From Brachybacterium sp042666875 (GTDB lineage Bacteria > Actinomycetota > Actinomycetes > Actinomycetales > Dermabacteraceae): a stretch of 64,000 nucleotides of DNA. A program made the position numbers and the translations under genes. The notes beneath the pieces are model-generated. The model searched no databases. It was not told the DNA's origin and worked only from the letters and a program-made list of their open reading frames with translations. Shown piece after piece: positions 8,285-16,183 of the stretch. The stretch lies in NCBI RefSeq assembly GCF_042666875.1, contig NZ_JBHTCX010000007.1, positions 124,001-188,000 of the forward strand, in the 5' to 3' direction. Within the stretch, counting starts at the first letter, position 1; each line of letters starts with the position of its first letter.

Positions 8285-9790
8285 ATGACTCCTCTGGAAT
8301 CACTCAATGAATGGCTGGGAAACGCCGAGGGCTGGCTGTGGACCTGGGCAGGGATGCCCGTGGTCGTCGTTCTCGCCCTGTACTTCACGATCCGCTCCCG
8401 GGGAGTGCAGTTCCGGATGATCCCGGCGATGTTCGGCGCGATCACGCAGAAGGCGCAGCGTGAGCAGCGCGGAGCGGGCCGCAACCGCATCGTGAGGACC
8501 AAGTCCCTCAGCGCGTTCCAGGCCTTCAGCGTCTCCGCGGCGGCGCGCGTGGGCACCGGCAACATCTCCGGCGTGGCCGGGGCGATCTTCCTGGGCGGGC
8601 CGGGCGCCGTGCTGTGGATGTGGGTGATGTGCCTGCTCACCAGCGCTGCCAGCTTCATCGAATCCACCCTCGCCCAGCTGTGGAAGTCCCGTGCCGAGGA
8701 CACCTACAAGGGCGGGCCGGCCTTCTACATCCAGCGGGGGCTGGGCAGCCGCGGCTTCGGGCTGTTCTTCGCGGTCCTGTTCATCTTCTGCTTCGCCTTC
8801 GCCTTCACCTCGCTGCAGGCCAACACCATCGTCGACGCGTTCAGCGGTGCGGTTGCGATCTACGCGGATCCTGCAGGTATGCCGTGGATGCCTGTCGTGC
8901 TCGGTGTGGTGCTGGCCGTCCTCACCGGCGTGATCGTCTTCGGCGGGATGCGCCGGGTGGCCCGGGTGGCCCAGAACATGGTGCCGCTGATGGCGCTGAT
9001 CTACCTGGTCATCGGCATCCTCATCGTCGGCCTGAACCTCGGTGAGCTGCCGCGTGTGGTCGGCCAGATCGTCACGGAGGCGTTCAGCCCGCAGGCCGCG
9101 ATCGGTGGCGGCATCGGTGCCGCGATCGTCAACGGCGTCCAGCGCGGGATGCTCTCGAACGAGGCGGGCATGGGCTCGGTGCCGAACGTGGCCGCCACCG
9201 CCTCGGTGAGCCACCCGGTCAAGCAGGGCCTGGTCCAGACCCTCGGGGTCTACTTCGACACGATCCTGATCTGCTCGATCACCGCGTTCATCGTGCTGGT
9301 GGCCTTCCCCGACGTCTCCGCCGGCGGTGAGGGACTGGTGATGGTGCAGGAGTCGATGACCGCCAACCTCGGCGGGTGGGCCGCGATCCTGCTGGCGGCG
9401 ATCATGTTCCTGCTCGCCTTCACCTCTGTGCTGGGGAACTTCTCCTACGGCGAGGCGAACATGCACTTCATCACTAGCAAGCGCGGCTGGCACATCGCCT
9501 TCGGCCTCGCCGTGGTCGCCCTCGTGTTCATCGGTTCGGTGATCTCGGTGGACCTGGCCTGGTCCATCGCCGGGGTCAGCATGGTCTTCATCGCGATCAT
9601 CAACCTCATCGTGATCGCCCTGCTCGCCCCGACCGCCATGAAGCTGCTGCGTCACTACAACGAGCAGCTGGCACAGGGCCACGACCCGATCTTCCTCGCC
9701 TCGGACCTGCCCGAGATCAAGAACATCGAGGTCTGGGAAGGCGTGGACGTCAGCGACTACCAGGACAACAGGCGCAACGCCGGAGTCTGA
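8285..9790 (+). CDS. alanine/glycine:cation symporter (AgcS/AlsT family)
   Basis: A 501-residue inner-membrane symporter of the AgcS (2.A.25) family that imports alanine or glycine with Na+ or H+. About ten to eleven hydrophobic helices are visible. Family signatures: GTGNISGVAGAIFLGGPGAV near residues 85-105, TYKGGPAFYIQRGLG near 140, GMLSNEAGMGSVPNVAATA near 288-306, and FSYGEANMHF near 388. The start ATG at 8285 (MTPLESLNEWLG) gives the normal N-terminus; an out-of-frame ATG lies 5 bases upstream. The frame is open further upstream, but that part overlaps ectA control sequence. Strong terminator downstream. Confidence 0.93.
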   Translation: MTPLESLNEWLGNAEGWLWTWAGMPVVVVLALYFTIRSRGVQFRMIPAMFGAITQKAQREQRGAGRNRIVRTKSLSAFQAFSVSAAARVGTGNISGVAGAIFLGGPGAVLWMWVMCLLTSAASFIESTLAQLWKSRAEDTYKGGPAFYIQRGLGSRGFGLFFAVLFIFCFAFAFTSLQANTIVDAFSGAVAIYADPAGMPWMPVVLGVVLAVLTGVIVFGGMRRVARVAQNMVPLMALIYLVIGILIVGLNLGELPRVVGQIVTEAFSPQAAIGGGIGAAIVNGVQRGMLSNEAGMGSVPNVAATASVSHPVKQGLVQTLGVYFDTILICSITAFIVLVAFPDVSAGGEGLVMVQESMTANLGGWAAILLAAIMFLLAFTSVLGNFSYGEANMHFITSKRGWHIAFGLAVVALVFIGSVISVDLAWSIAGVSMVFIAIINLIVIALLAPTAMKLLRHYNEQLAQGHDPIFLASDLPEIKNIEVWEGVDVSDYQDNRRNAGV

Positions 9791-9824
9791 CCGGCGGGCC
9801 CGGCGACGACGGGAACGGCGAACG

Positions 9825-9867
9825 GCGGACGCCAGGTGACGGGTACGACCGGTCACCTGGCGTCCGC
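9825..9867 (+). terminator. terminator after the AgcS-type symporter
   Basis: A perfect 16-bp stem (GCGGACGCCAGGTGAC pairing with GTCACCTGGCGTCCGC) with an 11-base loop, followed by TTCGTCCT. Its 3' arm abuts the tRNA-Lys promoter. Confidence 0.85.
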
Positions 9868-9886
9868 TTCGTCCTGCGCGCGCCGT

Positions 9887-9892
9887 TAAGAT
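9887..9892 (+). promoter_or_regulatory. candidate -10 box of tRNA-Lys
   Basis: TAAGAT about 24 bases before the mature tRNA end. A 17-base spacer puts a weak -35 (CCGCTT) inside the 3' arm of the preceding terminator hairpin. Confidence 0.4.
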
Positions 9893-9915
9893 GGGTTGGC
9901 CCGCCACGCGGGCAC

Positions 9916-9988
9916 GGGCCTGTAGCTCAGTTGGTAGAGCATCGGACTTTTAATCCGCGGGTCGAGGGTTCGATCCCCTCCGGGCCCA
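9916..9988 (+). tRNA. tRNA-Lys(TTT)
   Basis: A 73-nt cloverleaf. Acceptor GGGCCTG pairs with CGGGCCC (one T-G pair); discriminator A; CCA not encoded. D-arm region TAGCTCAGTTGGTAGAGCA. Anticodon loop CTTTTAA gives anticodon TTT. T-arm GAGGGTTCGATCCCCTC. The stop codon of the convergent ZapE gene lies three bases past its 3' end. Confidence 0.97.
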
Positions 9989-9990
9989 CG

Positions 9991-11058
9991 TCATCCGCTC
10001 CGAGGGCTGGCCACGCTGTCCTCTCCACGGCCCCGAACTCCGTAATGTCTCCCATGCTCACCCGCCGGACGTTCCCGCAGAAGCGAAAGCCTGCTGAGCA
10101 GCCGCTCGGCATCGCGGGGGAGATTCGCCGCTGTGCGCCACTCGCCGAGGCCGCCAGTCGATACGGCGTCGAGCCGGATGTCGGCGTCGGCGAGCACGTC
10201 GATGAGGAATGCGAAACGCTGCATCGACTCCTCGTTCATGAGCCCGGGCGGAGGCACGTCGATCAGTCGCACTGCGACGAACTGCTGTGCAAGCCGTGTG
10301 TAGTCAGCAGCCGAAAGCGGCTCCTGGCACAGCCTCGCGAAGGTCACGGTGAGAACCCCGTCGTCTGCGCCGGAGGCCCGGAGTGTCCGCGCGCCCGGAC
10401 CTCGAGGCGATGCCCCGCCGAGAGTGATCTCAGTTCGCGGCATGTCCTCACGGGGGCCAGCTATCTCCCATTCTCCGCTGGCGAAGCCTGCGTGTGCGCG
10501 CACGCCGACGCGGTAGTCCCTCCCGATGCCGATGTGCGCCACAGCTGTCGTCGCGATGATCTGCTCGATCAGCGGCAAGGCGTGGTGGTGGTGCAGCGGG
10601 TTCGGCAGGAGCTCCTCCGGCGGGTAGTTCGACGTCAAGAGCAGGGCGATCCGTGCACGCCGTGCCGCTGCGAGGACGCGACGCATCAGGTGCGCATCAG
10701 CGACATCGTGCAGGTGGAACTCGTCGAGGTAGAGAAATTCGGCTCCGTCGAGGAAGTGCTGGAGCGTGGACTCAATGGAGCGAGGCTTCTGCGTGAGGGC
10801 GCGGTGGAGATCGGCCAGGAATTGGTGAACGTGTGCCGCGCGCTTCGCGCCGGGAGCGAGCTGGTAGAAGGTCTGCGCCATCCAGGTCTTGCCCCGCCCC
10901 ACTTCGCCCCAGAGGTACACGCCGCCGGCGCGGGGTGAAACCAGTGTGGAAAGCACGGCCCGTTGCGCAGGGTCGAGGGATCGCCCGCCGTCGCTCAGGC
11001 GCTCGGCCAACACTGATTCGCTCACGCGTGGCCATCGGGGTGTGCGGCGACGGATCAT
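9991..11058 (-). CDS. zapE: ZapE/AFG1-like ATPase
   Basis: A 355-residue P-loop ATPase of the AFG1/ZapE family; in E. coli ZapE acts at the division septum. The actinobacterial role is less clear. Walker A GEVGRGKTW is at residues 51-59, Walker B EFLYLDEFHLHDV near 105-117, and a sensor-type LLLTSNYPPEELLPNP near 140-155. The C-terminal family motif PLSAADYTRLAQQF and DVLADADIRL are present. It ends three bases from tRNA-Lys with no terminator between. Its start is divergent from a TetR gene, and two matched operator-like repeats lie between them, so it may be controlled by that regulator. Confidence 0.88.
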   Translation of the reverse strand: MIRRRTPRWPRVSESVLAERLSDGGRSLDPAQRAVLSTLVSPRAGGVYLWGEVGRGKTWMAQTFYQLAPGAKRAAHVHQFLADLHRALTQKPRSIESTLQHFLDGAEFLYLDEFHLHDVADAHLMRRVLAAARRARIALLLTSNYPPEELLPNPLHHHHALPLIEQIIATTAVAHIGIGRDYRVGVRAHAGFASGEWEIAGPREDMPRTEITLGGASPRGPGARTLRASGADDGVLTVTFARLCQEPLSAADYTRLAQQFVAVRLIDVPPPGLMNEESMQRFAFLIDVLADADIRLDAVSTGGLGEWRTAANLPRDAERLLSRLSLLRERPAGEHGRHYGVRGRGEDSVASPRSG

Positions 11059-11066
11059 CGTGGAGC

Positions 11067-11082
11067 CTCTATATCTCTAGAG
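11067..11082. promoter_or_regulatory. TetR-type operator, copy 1 (CTCTA-N6-TAGAG)
   Basis: Inverted repeat CTCTA-TATCTC-TAGAG, nine bases upstream of the zapE start. It has the same half-sites and spacing as the second copy 29 bases away. Confidence 0.7.
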
Positions 11083-11095
11083 TTCGGCGACGATA

Positions 11096-11111
11096 CTCTA
11101 TACCCATAGAG
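11096..11111. promoter_or_regulatory. TetR-type operator, copy 2 (CTCTA-N6-TAGAG)
   Basis: Inverted repeat CTCTA-TACCCA-TAGAG, extended by one more pair of matched bases on each side (ACTCTAT/ATAGAGT). It lies about 35 bases before the TetR gene, placed to block both divergent promoters. Confidence 0.75.
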
Positions 11112-11145
11112 TGTTGGTCGGCTCGAGAGGGGTTCCAGGGAGGTG

Positions 11146-11697
11146 ATGGCAGTCGACGGTCGCCGGGCGCAGATCGCCGCCGCAGTGATCGAGATCCTGG
11201 CGGCCGGTGGTGCACGCGCTCTGACGCACAGCGCTGTGGACACGTACCTGGGCATCCCTGCGGGATCGAGCTCCTACTATTTCCGCACTCGCCGCACCCT
11301 CGTGAGGGCTGCGGCGGATGAGCTGATCAACCGGTCACGGGAACGCTTTGAAGTCCTGACCGCCGATATGCCACACGCCCCGCGACCGGAGCACGCGGCC
11401 GCAACCATCACCGCCTACGTGCAGGCGCTGTGCGCGCACCGCCAGGATGACCTTCGGGCGAGACTGGCTCTGATGCCGGAGATCGATGAGGATCTTCGCG
11501 ACGTGCTCGCCCGAGCCTTCTTCTCGCAGCATGCCGCGGTGGGCCTATGCCGGACATTGGGTCACCGGGATCCGGGCGCTGCGGCGGCGGGGCTCATCTC
11601 CCTGCTCGAAGGTGTCACGCTGCGCTCGACGTTCGGTGCCTCGCCGAAGAGCGCAGAACTGGAGGCGCACATCCTCCGGCTCCTCTCCAGCCCATGA
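11146..11697 (+). CDS. TetR/AcrR-family transcriptional regulator
   Basis: A 183-residue one-component repressor. The N-terminal HTH runs over residues ~4-50: RRAQIAAAVIEILAAGGARA, then LTHSAVDTYLGIPAGSSSYYF, with the recognition helix near GSSSYYFRTR. The C-terminal all-helical part is the ligand/dimer domain, with ERFEVLTADMPHAPRPEHAA and GLISLLEGVTLRS. A GTG one codon earlier is possible; the GGAGG site is very close to both, so the exact start is uncertain. Likely autoregulated through the paired CTCTA-N6-TAGAG sites. The ligand is unknown. Confidence 0.87.
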   Translation: MAVDGRRAQIAAAVIEILAAGGARALTHSAVDTYLGIPAGSSSYYFRTRRTLVRAAADELINRSRERFEVLTADMPHAPRPEHAAATITAYVQALCAHRQDDLRARLALMPEIDEDLRDVLARAFFSQHAAVGLCRTLGHRDPGAAAAGLISLLEGVTLRSTFGASPKSAELEAHILRLLSSP

Positions 11698-11778
11698 ATA
11701 ACGCGGTATCGGGTCTCCCGGGGAGCATGAACACGAACCAGCTCACATGCTGGGGCCCGACTCCAGCGCGGCGCGCCG

Positions 11779-12192
11779 TCAGCTCTCGAGGTTCGCGCCG
11801 ACCTCGCAGAGCTTGGTGTCCGAGCCCAGTGCGTCGAGCTGCGCCTTGAGGTCGGCGACGCGCTGCTCCGCCTGCGCGACGAGCTGGTCGGCGAGGCGGC
11901 CCCAGTCCTCGGGTTCGGGACCCGCGGGCAGGCCGGCGAAGAGCTCGGCGATCTCGCGGACGGTCAGACCGACGCGCTGGGCGAGCTTGGCGACCTGGAT
12001 GCGGCAGGCTGCGGAGTCGTCGAACCGCCGCTGATTGCCCGACGTGCGCACCGCGGTGATCACGCCGTGCTTCTCGTAGAACCGCACTGCTGAGGGGGCC
12101 ACTCCGCTCTCGGCGGCGACGTCACTGACGGTGAGCACCTGGCCGGCGGAGCCGGCCGGCGATGCGGCGCGGTCTGGTGTGGTGAGCGTCAT
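11779..12192 (-). CDS. MerR-family regulator (SoxR-like, without the Fe-S cysteines)
   Basis: A 137-residue MerR-type regulator. The winged HTH is LTVSDVAAESGVAPSAVRFY with YEKHGVITAVRTSGNQRRFD (~residues 20-60). Next come LAQRVGLTVREIAELFAGLP and a C-terminal dimerisation coiled coil (LADQLVAQAEQRVADLKAQL). Its arrangement matches SoxR, but the C-terminal four-cysteine cluster is absent; only two scattered Cys remain. So the effector is not an SoxR-type [2Fe-2S] cluster. Divergent from an FMN reductase, probably its target. Its own promoter gives a leaderless mRNA (see the promoter entry). Confidence 0.85.
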   Translation of the reverse strand: MTLTTPDRAASPAGSAGQVLTVSDVAAESGVAPSAVRFYEKHGVITAVRTSGNQRRFDDSAACRIQVAKLAQRVGLTVREIAELFAGLPAGPEPEDWGRLADQLVAQAEQRVADLKAQLDALGSDTKLCEVGANLES

Positions 12193-12198
12193 ATCGCC

Positions 12199-12227
12199 AT
12201 CGTAGGCACTGCCCGCCTTGACTTCAA
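12199..12227 (-). promoter_or_regulatory. promoter of the merR gene, predicted leaderless
   Basis: On the minus strand, -35 TTGAAG, a 17-base spacer, and -10 TACGAT. The -10 ends seven bases before the ATG at 12192, so transcription would start at or next to the start codon. Confidence 0.65.
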
Positions 12228-12239
12228 CATATGTTTAAG
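12222..12239. promoter_or_regulatory. MerR-type operator palindrome
   Basis: CTTCAACAT-ATGTTTAAG, an 18-bp palindrome with one mismatched pair. It overlaps the merR -35 and lies just upstream of the FMN reductase gene, the usual place for a MerR dimer. Confidence 0.65.
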
Positions 12240-12255
12240 CCTCAGCGTGAGGGGC

Positions 12256-12879
12256 ATGACAGCGCAGACAGCACATTCAGAACCGTCCAGTGATCACCCC
12301 ACCAGCTCCGTGCCCGGCCCGAAGCGGGTCGCAGTGATCTCATCCAGCCTGCGTGCGGGAAGGATGAGCCCGAGCATCGCCGACTGGGTCGTCGCCGCGT
12401 TGGACCGCACCAGTGGAGTTCAGGTCGATCTGATCGACCTGGCCGAGATCACGCTGCCGGACGACAGCCAGCTCTATCCCGGCGGCGGGCCGACGACGGA
12501 GGTGGCCGACCGGGTCGAGGCCGCCGAGGCCTTCGTCGTCGTCACGCCGGAGTACAACCATTCCTACCCCGGGTCGTTGAAGCGGTTCGTCGACTGGCAC
12601 TTCAGCCAGTGGATGCTCAAGCCGGCCACGATCATCGCCTATGGCGTCCGCGGCGGGCACGCGGCCACCGAGCACCTGCGCGGAATGTTCGCCGAGCTCA
12701 ATATGGTGACCACTCGCCGAGGCCTCGGACTGTCCACGCCCTGGGAGGCACTGGACGACGCCGAGCGCTACACACCCGACGACGGCACGACGCGCGCCCT
12801 CTCGGCAGCGCTGGCCGAGCTGCTCTGGTGGGCCGGCGTCCTCCGCGACGCACGCACTGACCGGCCCTTCCCCGGCTGA
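12256..12879 (+). CDS. NAD(P)H-dependent FMN reductase family protein
   Basis: A 207-residue flavodoxin-fold protein of the NADPH-dependent FMN reductase family. The FMN phosphate loop is VAVISSSLRAGRMSPSIADW near residues 26-45. The family signature VTPEYNHSYPGSLKRFVDW (residues ~96-115, with the PEYN motif) contacts flavin. GVRGGHAATEHLRGMF follows near 128-145. The ~20-residue N-terminal extension (MTAQTAHSEPSS) is disordered-looking. A GTG nine bases earlier is an alternative start. Divergent from the MerR regulator and likely controlled by it. Confidence 0.88.
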   Translation: MTAQTAHSEPSSDHPTSSVPGPKRVAVISSSLRAGRMSPSIADWVVAALDRTSGVQVDLIDLAEITLPDDSQLYPGGGPTTEVADRVEAAEAFVVVTPEYNHSYPGSLKRFVDWHFSQWMLKPATIIAYGVRGGHAATEHLRGMFAELNMVTTRRGLGLSTPWEALDDAERYTPDDGTTRALSAALAELLWWAGVLRDARTDRPFPG

Positions 12880-12895
12880 CGGCGAGGGTCGTCGC

Positions 12896-14368
12896 ATGGA
12901 CGCGCGCGCACGCAGTATCGGACTCGTCCTGGCCTTCGCCAGCCTGCTGATCGTCGTCGACACCACCGTGACCATCGTCGCCCTGCCGGCGATCGTCACC
13001 GACCTCGACACCACCCTGCCCACGGGTGCGTGGACGACGACCGGATACATCCTCGGGCTGATCGCGGTGATCCCTCTGACCGGGTGGCTCGCCGGACGGT
13101 TCGGCGATCGCCGCATCTAACTCACCGGTCTGAGCGTGTTCACGCTCGCCTCGGTCGCCGCGGGACTCGCCCCGACTATGGAGACCCTGATCGTTCTCCG
13201 GGTACTCCAGGGCGTGGGCGGCGGGGTCCTGAATCCGTTGGGCATCGCGATCGCGCTGCGCTCGGTCCCCACGGGCCACCGCGGCCGGATCATGAGCCTG
13301 GTGGGACTGCCGGTCCTCATCGGCCCCGCCGTCGGTGCGCCGCTGACCGGAATGCTCATCGATCTCGCCTCCTGGCGGTGGCTGTTCTGGATCAACCTGC
13401 CCCTGGGCCTCCTCGCCCTCCTTCTGTGCCGTCGACATCTGCCCGCCTCCCAGCGCAGCGATGACCACGGGCACGTGGACTGCCCCGGGCTGGTGCTGGT
13501 GATCAGCGGCTGCGTCGGACTCGTGCTCGCCTGCACCTTGATCGGCGAATCCGGTCGCCTCACGCTGGGCACCGGCGTGACGGTCCTGGCCGGCGTCGTG
13601 CTGCTGGCCTGGTTCGCGCGCCGTAGTGTGCGCATTGCTCATCCGCTTCTGCATGTGCGACTGCTGGCCCGTCGCGAGATCGCGGCCGGCGCGGTGATCG
13701 GCTCGTGCTTCGCCGGCGGCTACTTCGGAGCTGCAGCCATCATCCCCGCGTTCGTCCGAGGCGTGCGCGGAGATCCGGTCTCGGTCGCCGGCATCCTGGC
13801 TGTGCCCACCGGCCTGGCCGTGGGGCTCACTCTGCAGGTCGCCACACGTCTCATCGACCGGATCGATCCCCGCCGGGTCATCGTCACCGGGACCGCCACG
13901 GCCCTCATAGGAGCCCTCAGCCTCGGGCTCGCACTCAGCCTCGATGCGTCGTATCTGGTCATCGGCGCGCTGAGCATCTTCGTGGGCATCGGGTCCGGTG
14001 CCACCTTGATGCCCACCACGGTCGCTGCGACCAGCAGGCTCGAGGGCGCCGAGCTGCCGCAGGCCACCACCGTGCTGATGTTGTTCTCCCAGCTCGGCAA
14101 CGCGTTGGGCACTGCGCTGGTCGCCTCCACCATCACTCTGCTCGTCGATCTCCGCATCGAAGGCCTGGATGCCGGCGGGCACGGCGGACTCGCCGCGATG
14201 GTCGCTCTCGACCCCGCCGAGCGCGCCGGTCTCCTCGGTCAGCTCGCCGTCACCGTCGGCCTGAGCTACGCCACCCCCGCCGCCCTCATCCTCGCCGCGC
14301 TGCTAGTGGCTGCGTGGGGCATGCGCGCCACGGCGCCTGAGCCCCGCAAGACGACGGAGGCGGCCTAA
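12896..14368 (+). pseudogene. MFS drug transporter (DHA2-type), interrupted by an in-frame TAA
   Basis: The same reading frame runs through a single stop. The first 74 codons (MDARARSIGLVLAFASLLIV ... GWLAGRFGDRRI) encode the start of a 14-helix major facilitator. TAA at 13118-13120 follows. The frame then continues as LTGLSVFTLASVAAGLAPT for ~410 codons to the natural end. The break falls in the loop after helix 2, where relatives read GDRR-(x)-(Y/F)-L; a TAC-to-TAA change would explain it. A GTG at 13136 could restart translation but would lack two helices. Either a genuine nonsense mutation or a sequencing error. Co-oriented with the FMN reductase, 16 bases downstream of it. Confidence 0.88.
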
Positions 14369-14568
14369 CAGTCTTGTCCGGCCGTGCGGACGGTTGCGAC
14401 CTCAGTGGTCCAGTCCTGCCACGGTCCACCACGCGCGGCACCTTCGCGCTCACCGCAGGAAACCATCTGGCTGCCGAGCAGACAGGAAAGAGACCAGGGA
14501 CGTCATGATGCAGGGGATGCCGACGGTGTTGCCAGGCCGCATACAGCGCCCGGTGGTGCCATCGGGGG
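14369..14568. other. gap between the MFS pseudogene and a 59-aa gene
   Basis: About 200 bases with no convincing gene. A short GTCCG...CGGAC hairpin lies at the start, just after the MFS stop. Confidence 0.3.
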
Positions 14569-14748
14569 ATGAAGCTGAGTCGACTCCTCCACTCCGCACG
14601 AACCGCCCTGCGCAGCGAGAAGGGCCGCCAAGCAGCCACACGTGCCACGGACACGGTCGCCGACACCGCGCGGCGCGCGTCGCCGCGTCACAGCGCGAAG
14701 ATCGACCAGGCACAGCAGAGCGCCAGGAAGTACCTCGACCGCCAGTGA
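14569..14748 (+). CDS. MT0933-like small protein, 59 aa
   Basis: A short basic protein, MKLSRLLHSARTALRSEKGR at the N-terminus, ending SAKIDQAQQSARKYLDRQ. The pattern (short amphipathic start, DTVADTARRAS, then a K-I-D-x-A-Q-x-x-A-x-K-Y motif) resembles MT0933/Rv0909-type small 'antitoxin' proteins, which mark KYxDKIDKAQ-like C-termini. No toxin gene is adjacent. The ribosome site is poor (GGGGG directly against the ATG). A second member of the same general type is at 56.6-56.8 kb. The family assignment is inference from pattern. Confidence 0.5.
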   Translation: MKLSRLLHSARTALRSEKGRQAATRATDTVADTARRASPRHSAKIDQAQQSARKYLDRQ

Positions 14749-14836
14749 ATGCAGGCACGCGCCCCTGATCGGTCTCGGGAAGGTCGTATCGGGGGCGCTG
14801 TCATGCAGCCAGCGGCGTCCAGCTCGGCGGTCGGCG

Positions 14837-15721
14837 TCAGCGCGTCGCGCGCACGGCGTCGACCACCTGCTGGCACGCGGCCAGGCCCGCCCACTCGTCG
14901 TCGTCCGCGCCGGCGTAGACCAGGCACAGCGGTCCGTCATAGCCGGCGCCCAGCACCGCCTGCAGCACGCGGCGGTAGTCCTCAGTATCCAGGGTGCCGT
15001 CAGTCGTGGTGGGGCACTTGGCGTGGGAGGTCTCGGCGAGGCCGCCGATGCTCGCCAGCTGCGCTTCGCGATCGGGCATCTTCCAGTTGTCCAGATCCAC
15101 CAGCAGGCCGATGGACCCTCCTGCCGCATCCAGCAGCGCGTGGACGTCGTCGGCCGAGGCCAGCAGGTCCTTCCAGTTCTCAGTGACCACTCGCACCGGG
15201 GAGCCGGCGGCCAGCCGGGCCAGGCGCTCGCCGCTGGCGGCGATGAGCTCGGGCGTGGGGGAGGACTCTCCCGCGCACACGCGGCCGCGCTTCGCGCCGA
15301 GGACGGCGGCGTCCTCGAGCCAGCCGGCGATCCAGGCCTCGTGGGCGTCGGCGTCGGTGGGGTGGATGGGGTCACCGGAGTCGACCAGCAGGGCATCCAG
15401 CGTCACGTCGGCATCGGCGAGCGCTGCGCGCAGCTCCTCGAGGTAGGAGCGGTCACGACGGGGCAGGTGGAAATGGCACAGCTGCACGGTGCCGACTCCG
15501 TGGGCGGCGAGCTCGCGCGGCAGATCCAGCATGTCCACGGCGCCGGGCGCAGCGGCCGTCGGCGTCATGGCGGAGGAGCCGGGCGGGTTGGCGTGTTCGG
15601 CGATGAATCCGCCGAGCGTGCGGTGCAGCGACCAGGCGTGCACGGCCATCGGTGTCGCCGGGGCGGGCGATGCGTCGGCCCGGTGATCGGCGGGGGCGGT
15701 GTTCTGGGCGGCGGTGCTCAT
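14837..15721 (-). CDS. sugar phosphate isomerase/epimerase-like TIM-barrel protein
   Basis: A 294-residue protein of the xylose-isomerase-like TIM-barrel superfamily (AP endonuclease 2 fold). Strand-end motifs fit metal-binding sites: VQLCHFHLPRRDRSYLEEL, TLDALLVDSGDPIHP, VRVVTENWKDLLAS (E, metal ligand), IGLLVDLDNWKMPDRE (D), SHAKCPTTTDGTLDTEDY (H-x-K), and DGPLCLVYAG at the end. These suggest an active epimerase/isomerase with unknown sugar substrate. The start at ATG 15721 (MSTAAQNTAPADH) is preferred; an arginine-rich extension upstream has no family look. Stands alone. Confidence 0.8.
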   Translation of the reverse strand: MSTAAQNTAPADHRADASPAPATPMAVHAWSLHRTLGGFIAEHANPPGSSAMTPTAAAPGAVDMLDLPRELAAHGVGTVQLCHFHLPRRDRSYLEELRAALADADVTLDALLVDSGDPIHPTDADAHEAWIAGWLEDAAVLGAKRGRVCAGESSPTPELIAASGERLARLAAGSPVRVVTENWKDLLASADDVHALLDAAGGSIGLLVDLDNWKMPDREAQLASIGGLAETSHAKCPTTTDGTLDTEDYRRVLQAVLGAGYDGPLCLVYAGADDDEWAGLAACQQVVDAVRATR

Positions 15722-15831
15722 ACGCGTCAATGTATCGGCCTGGTGCCTTCTGCATGTGCGTGCGCCCGCGAGGCCGGGCCGACGGGACGGGCGGCGATGG
15801 GCCGCCATTCCACGGTGCAGCGGCGACTCGC

Positions 15832-16011
15832 TCAGAGCAGCAGGAGAACACCGCCTATGGCGCCGACCGTGACCGCAGAAGCGCCGAGCACCACCGCCCA
15901 GGGGGAGAGCGTGCTGCGACGAACCGTCATCGTCGTGGCGTAGATCGACGCCATGCTCGATACCAGCAGAACGGCGGCCACGACCACCAGGACAAAGCCG
16001 AGTGCTCTCAC
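15832..16011 (-). CDS. small two-helix membrane protein, 59 aa
   Basis: From a GTG start: VRALGFVLVVVAAVLLVSSM, a short loop with TMTVRRSTLSPWA, then VVLGASAVTVGAIGGVLLLL and stop. Two hydrophobic helices fill the protein, with a basic loop between. A 15-codon reading frame (MITSMTIAPRAEAAL) ends in a TGA that overlaps the GTG, so coupled translation is possible. Not in a family I recognise. It is too short for standard gene calling, but helices and codon use support it. Confidence 0.5.
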   Translation of the reverse strand: MRALGFVLVVVAAVLLVSSMASIYATTMTVRRSTLSPWAVVLGASAVTVGAIGGVLLLL

Positions 16012-16183
16012 AGGGCGGCCTCGGCGCGGGGAGCGATCGTCATGGACGTGATCATCTCATGACGCCGCGACGGGAAGCCGCAGCGGGCTCGAGCTCACGC
16101 GCTCTCGCGCGTCACCCCGTGGAGCGATGGCAATCGGTCCGCCGAGCGATGTGCGGGCGAGTCCGCGGATCTAGCGTCGAGGT

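Noticed and set aside
12698..14182. A 494-codon minus-strand open frame opposite the MFS gene
   Set aside because: Mirror of the MFS transporter; composition is Asp/Gln/Gly-rich as expected for a shadow.
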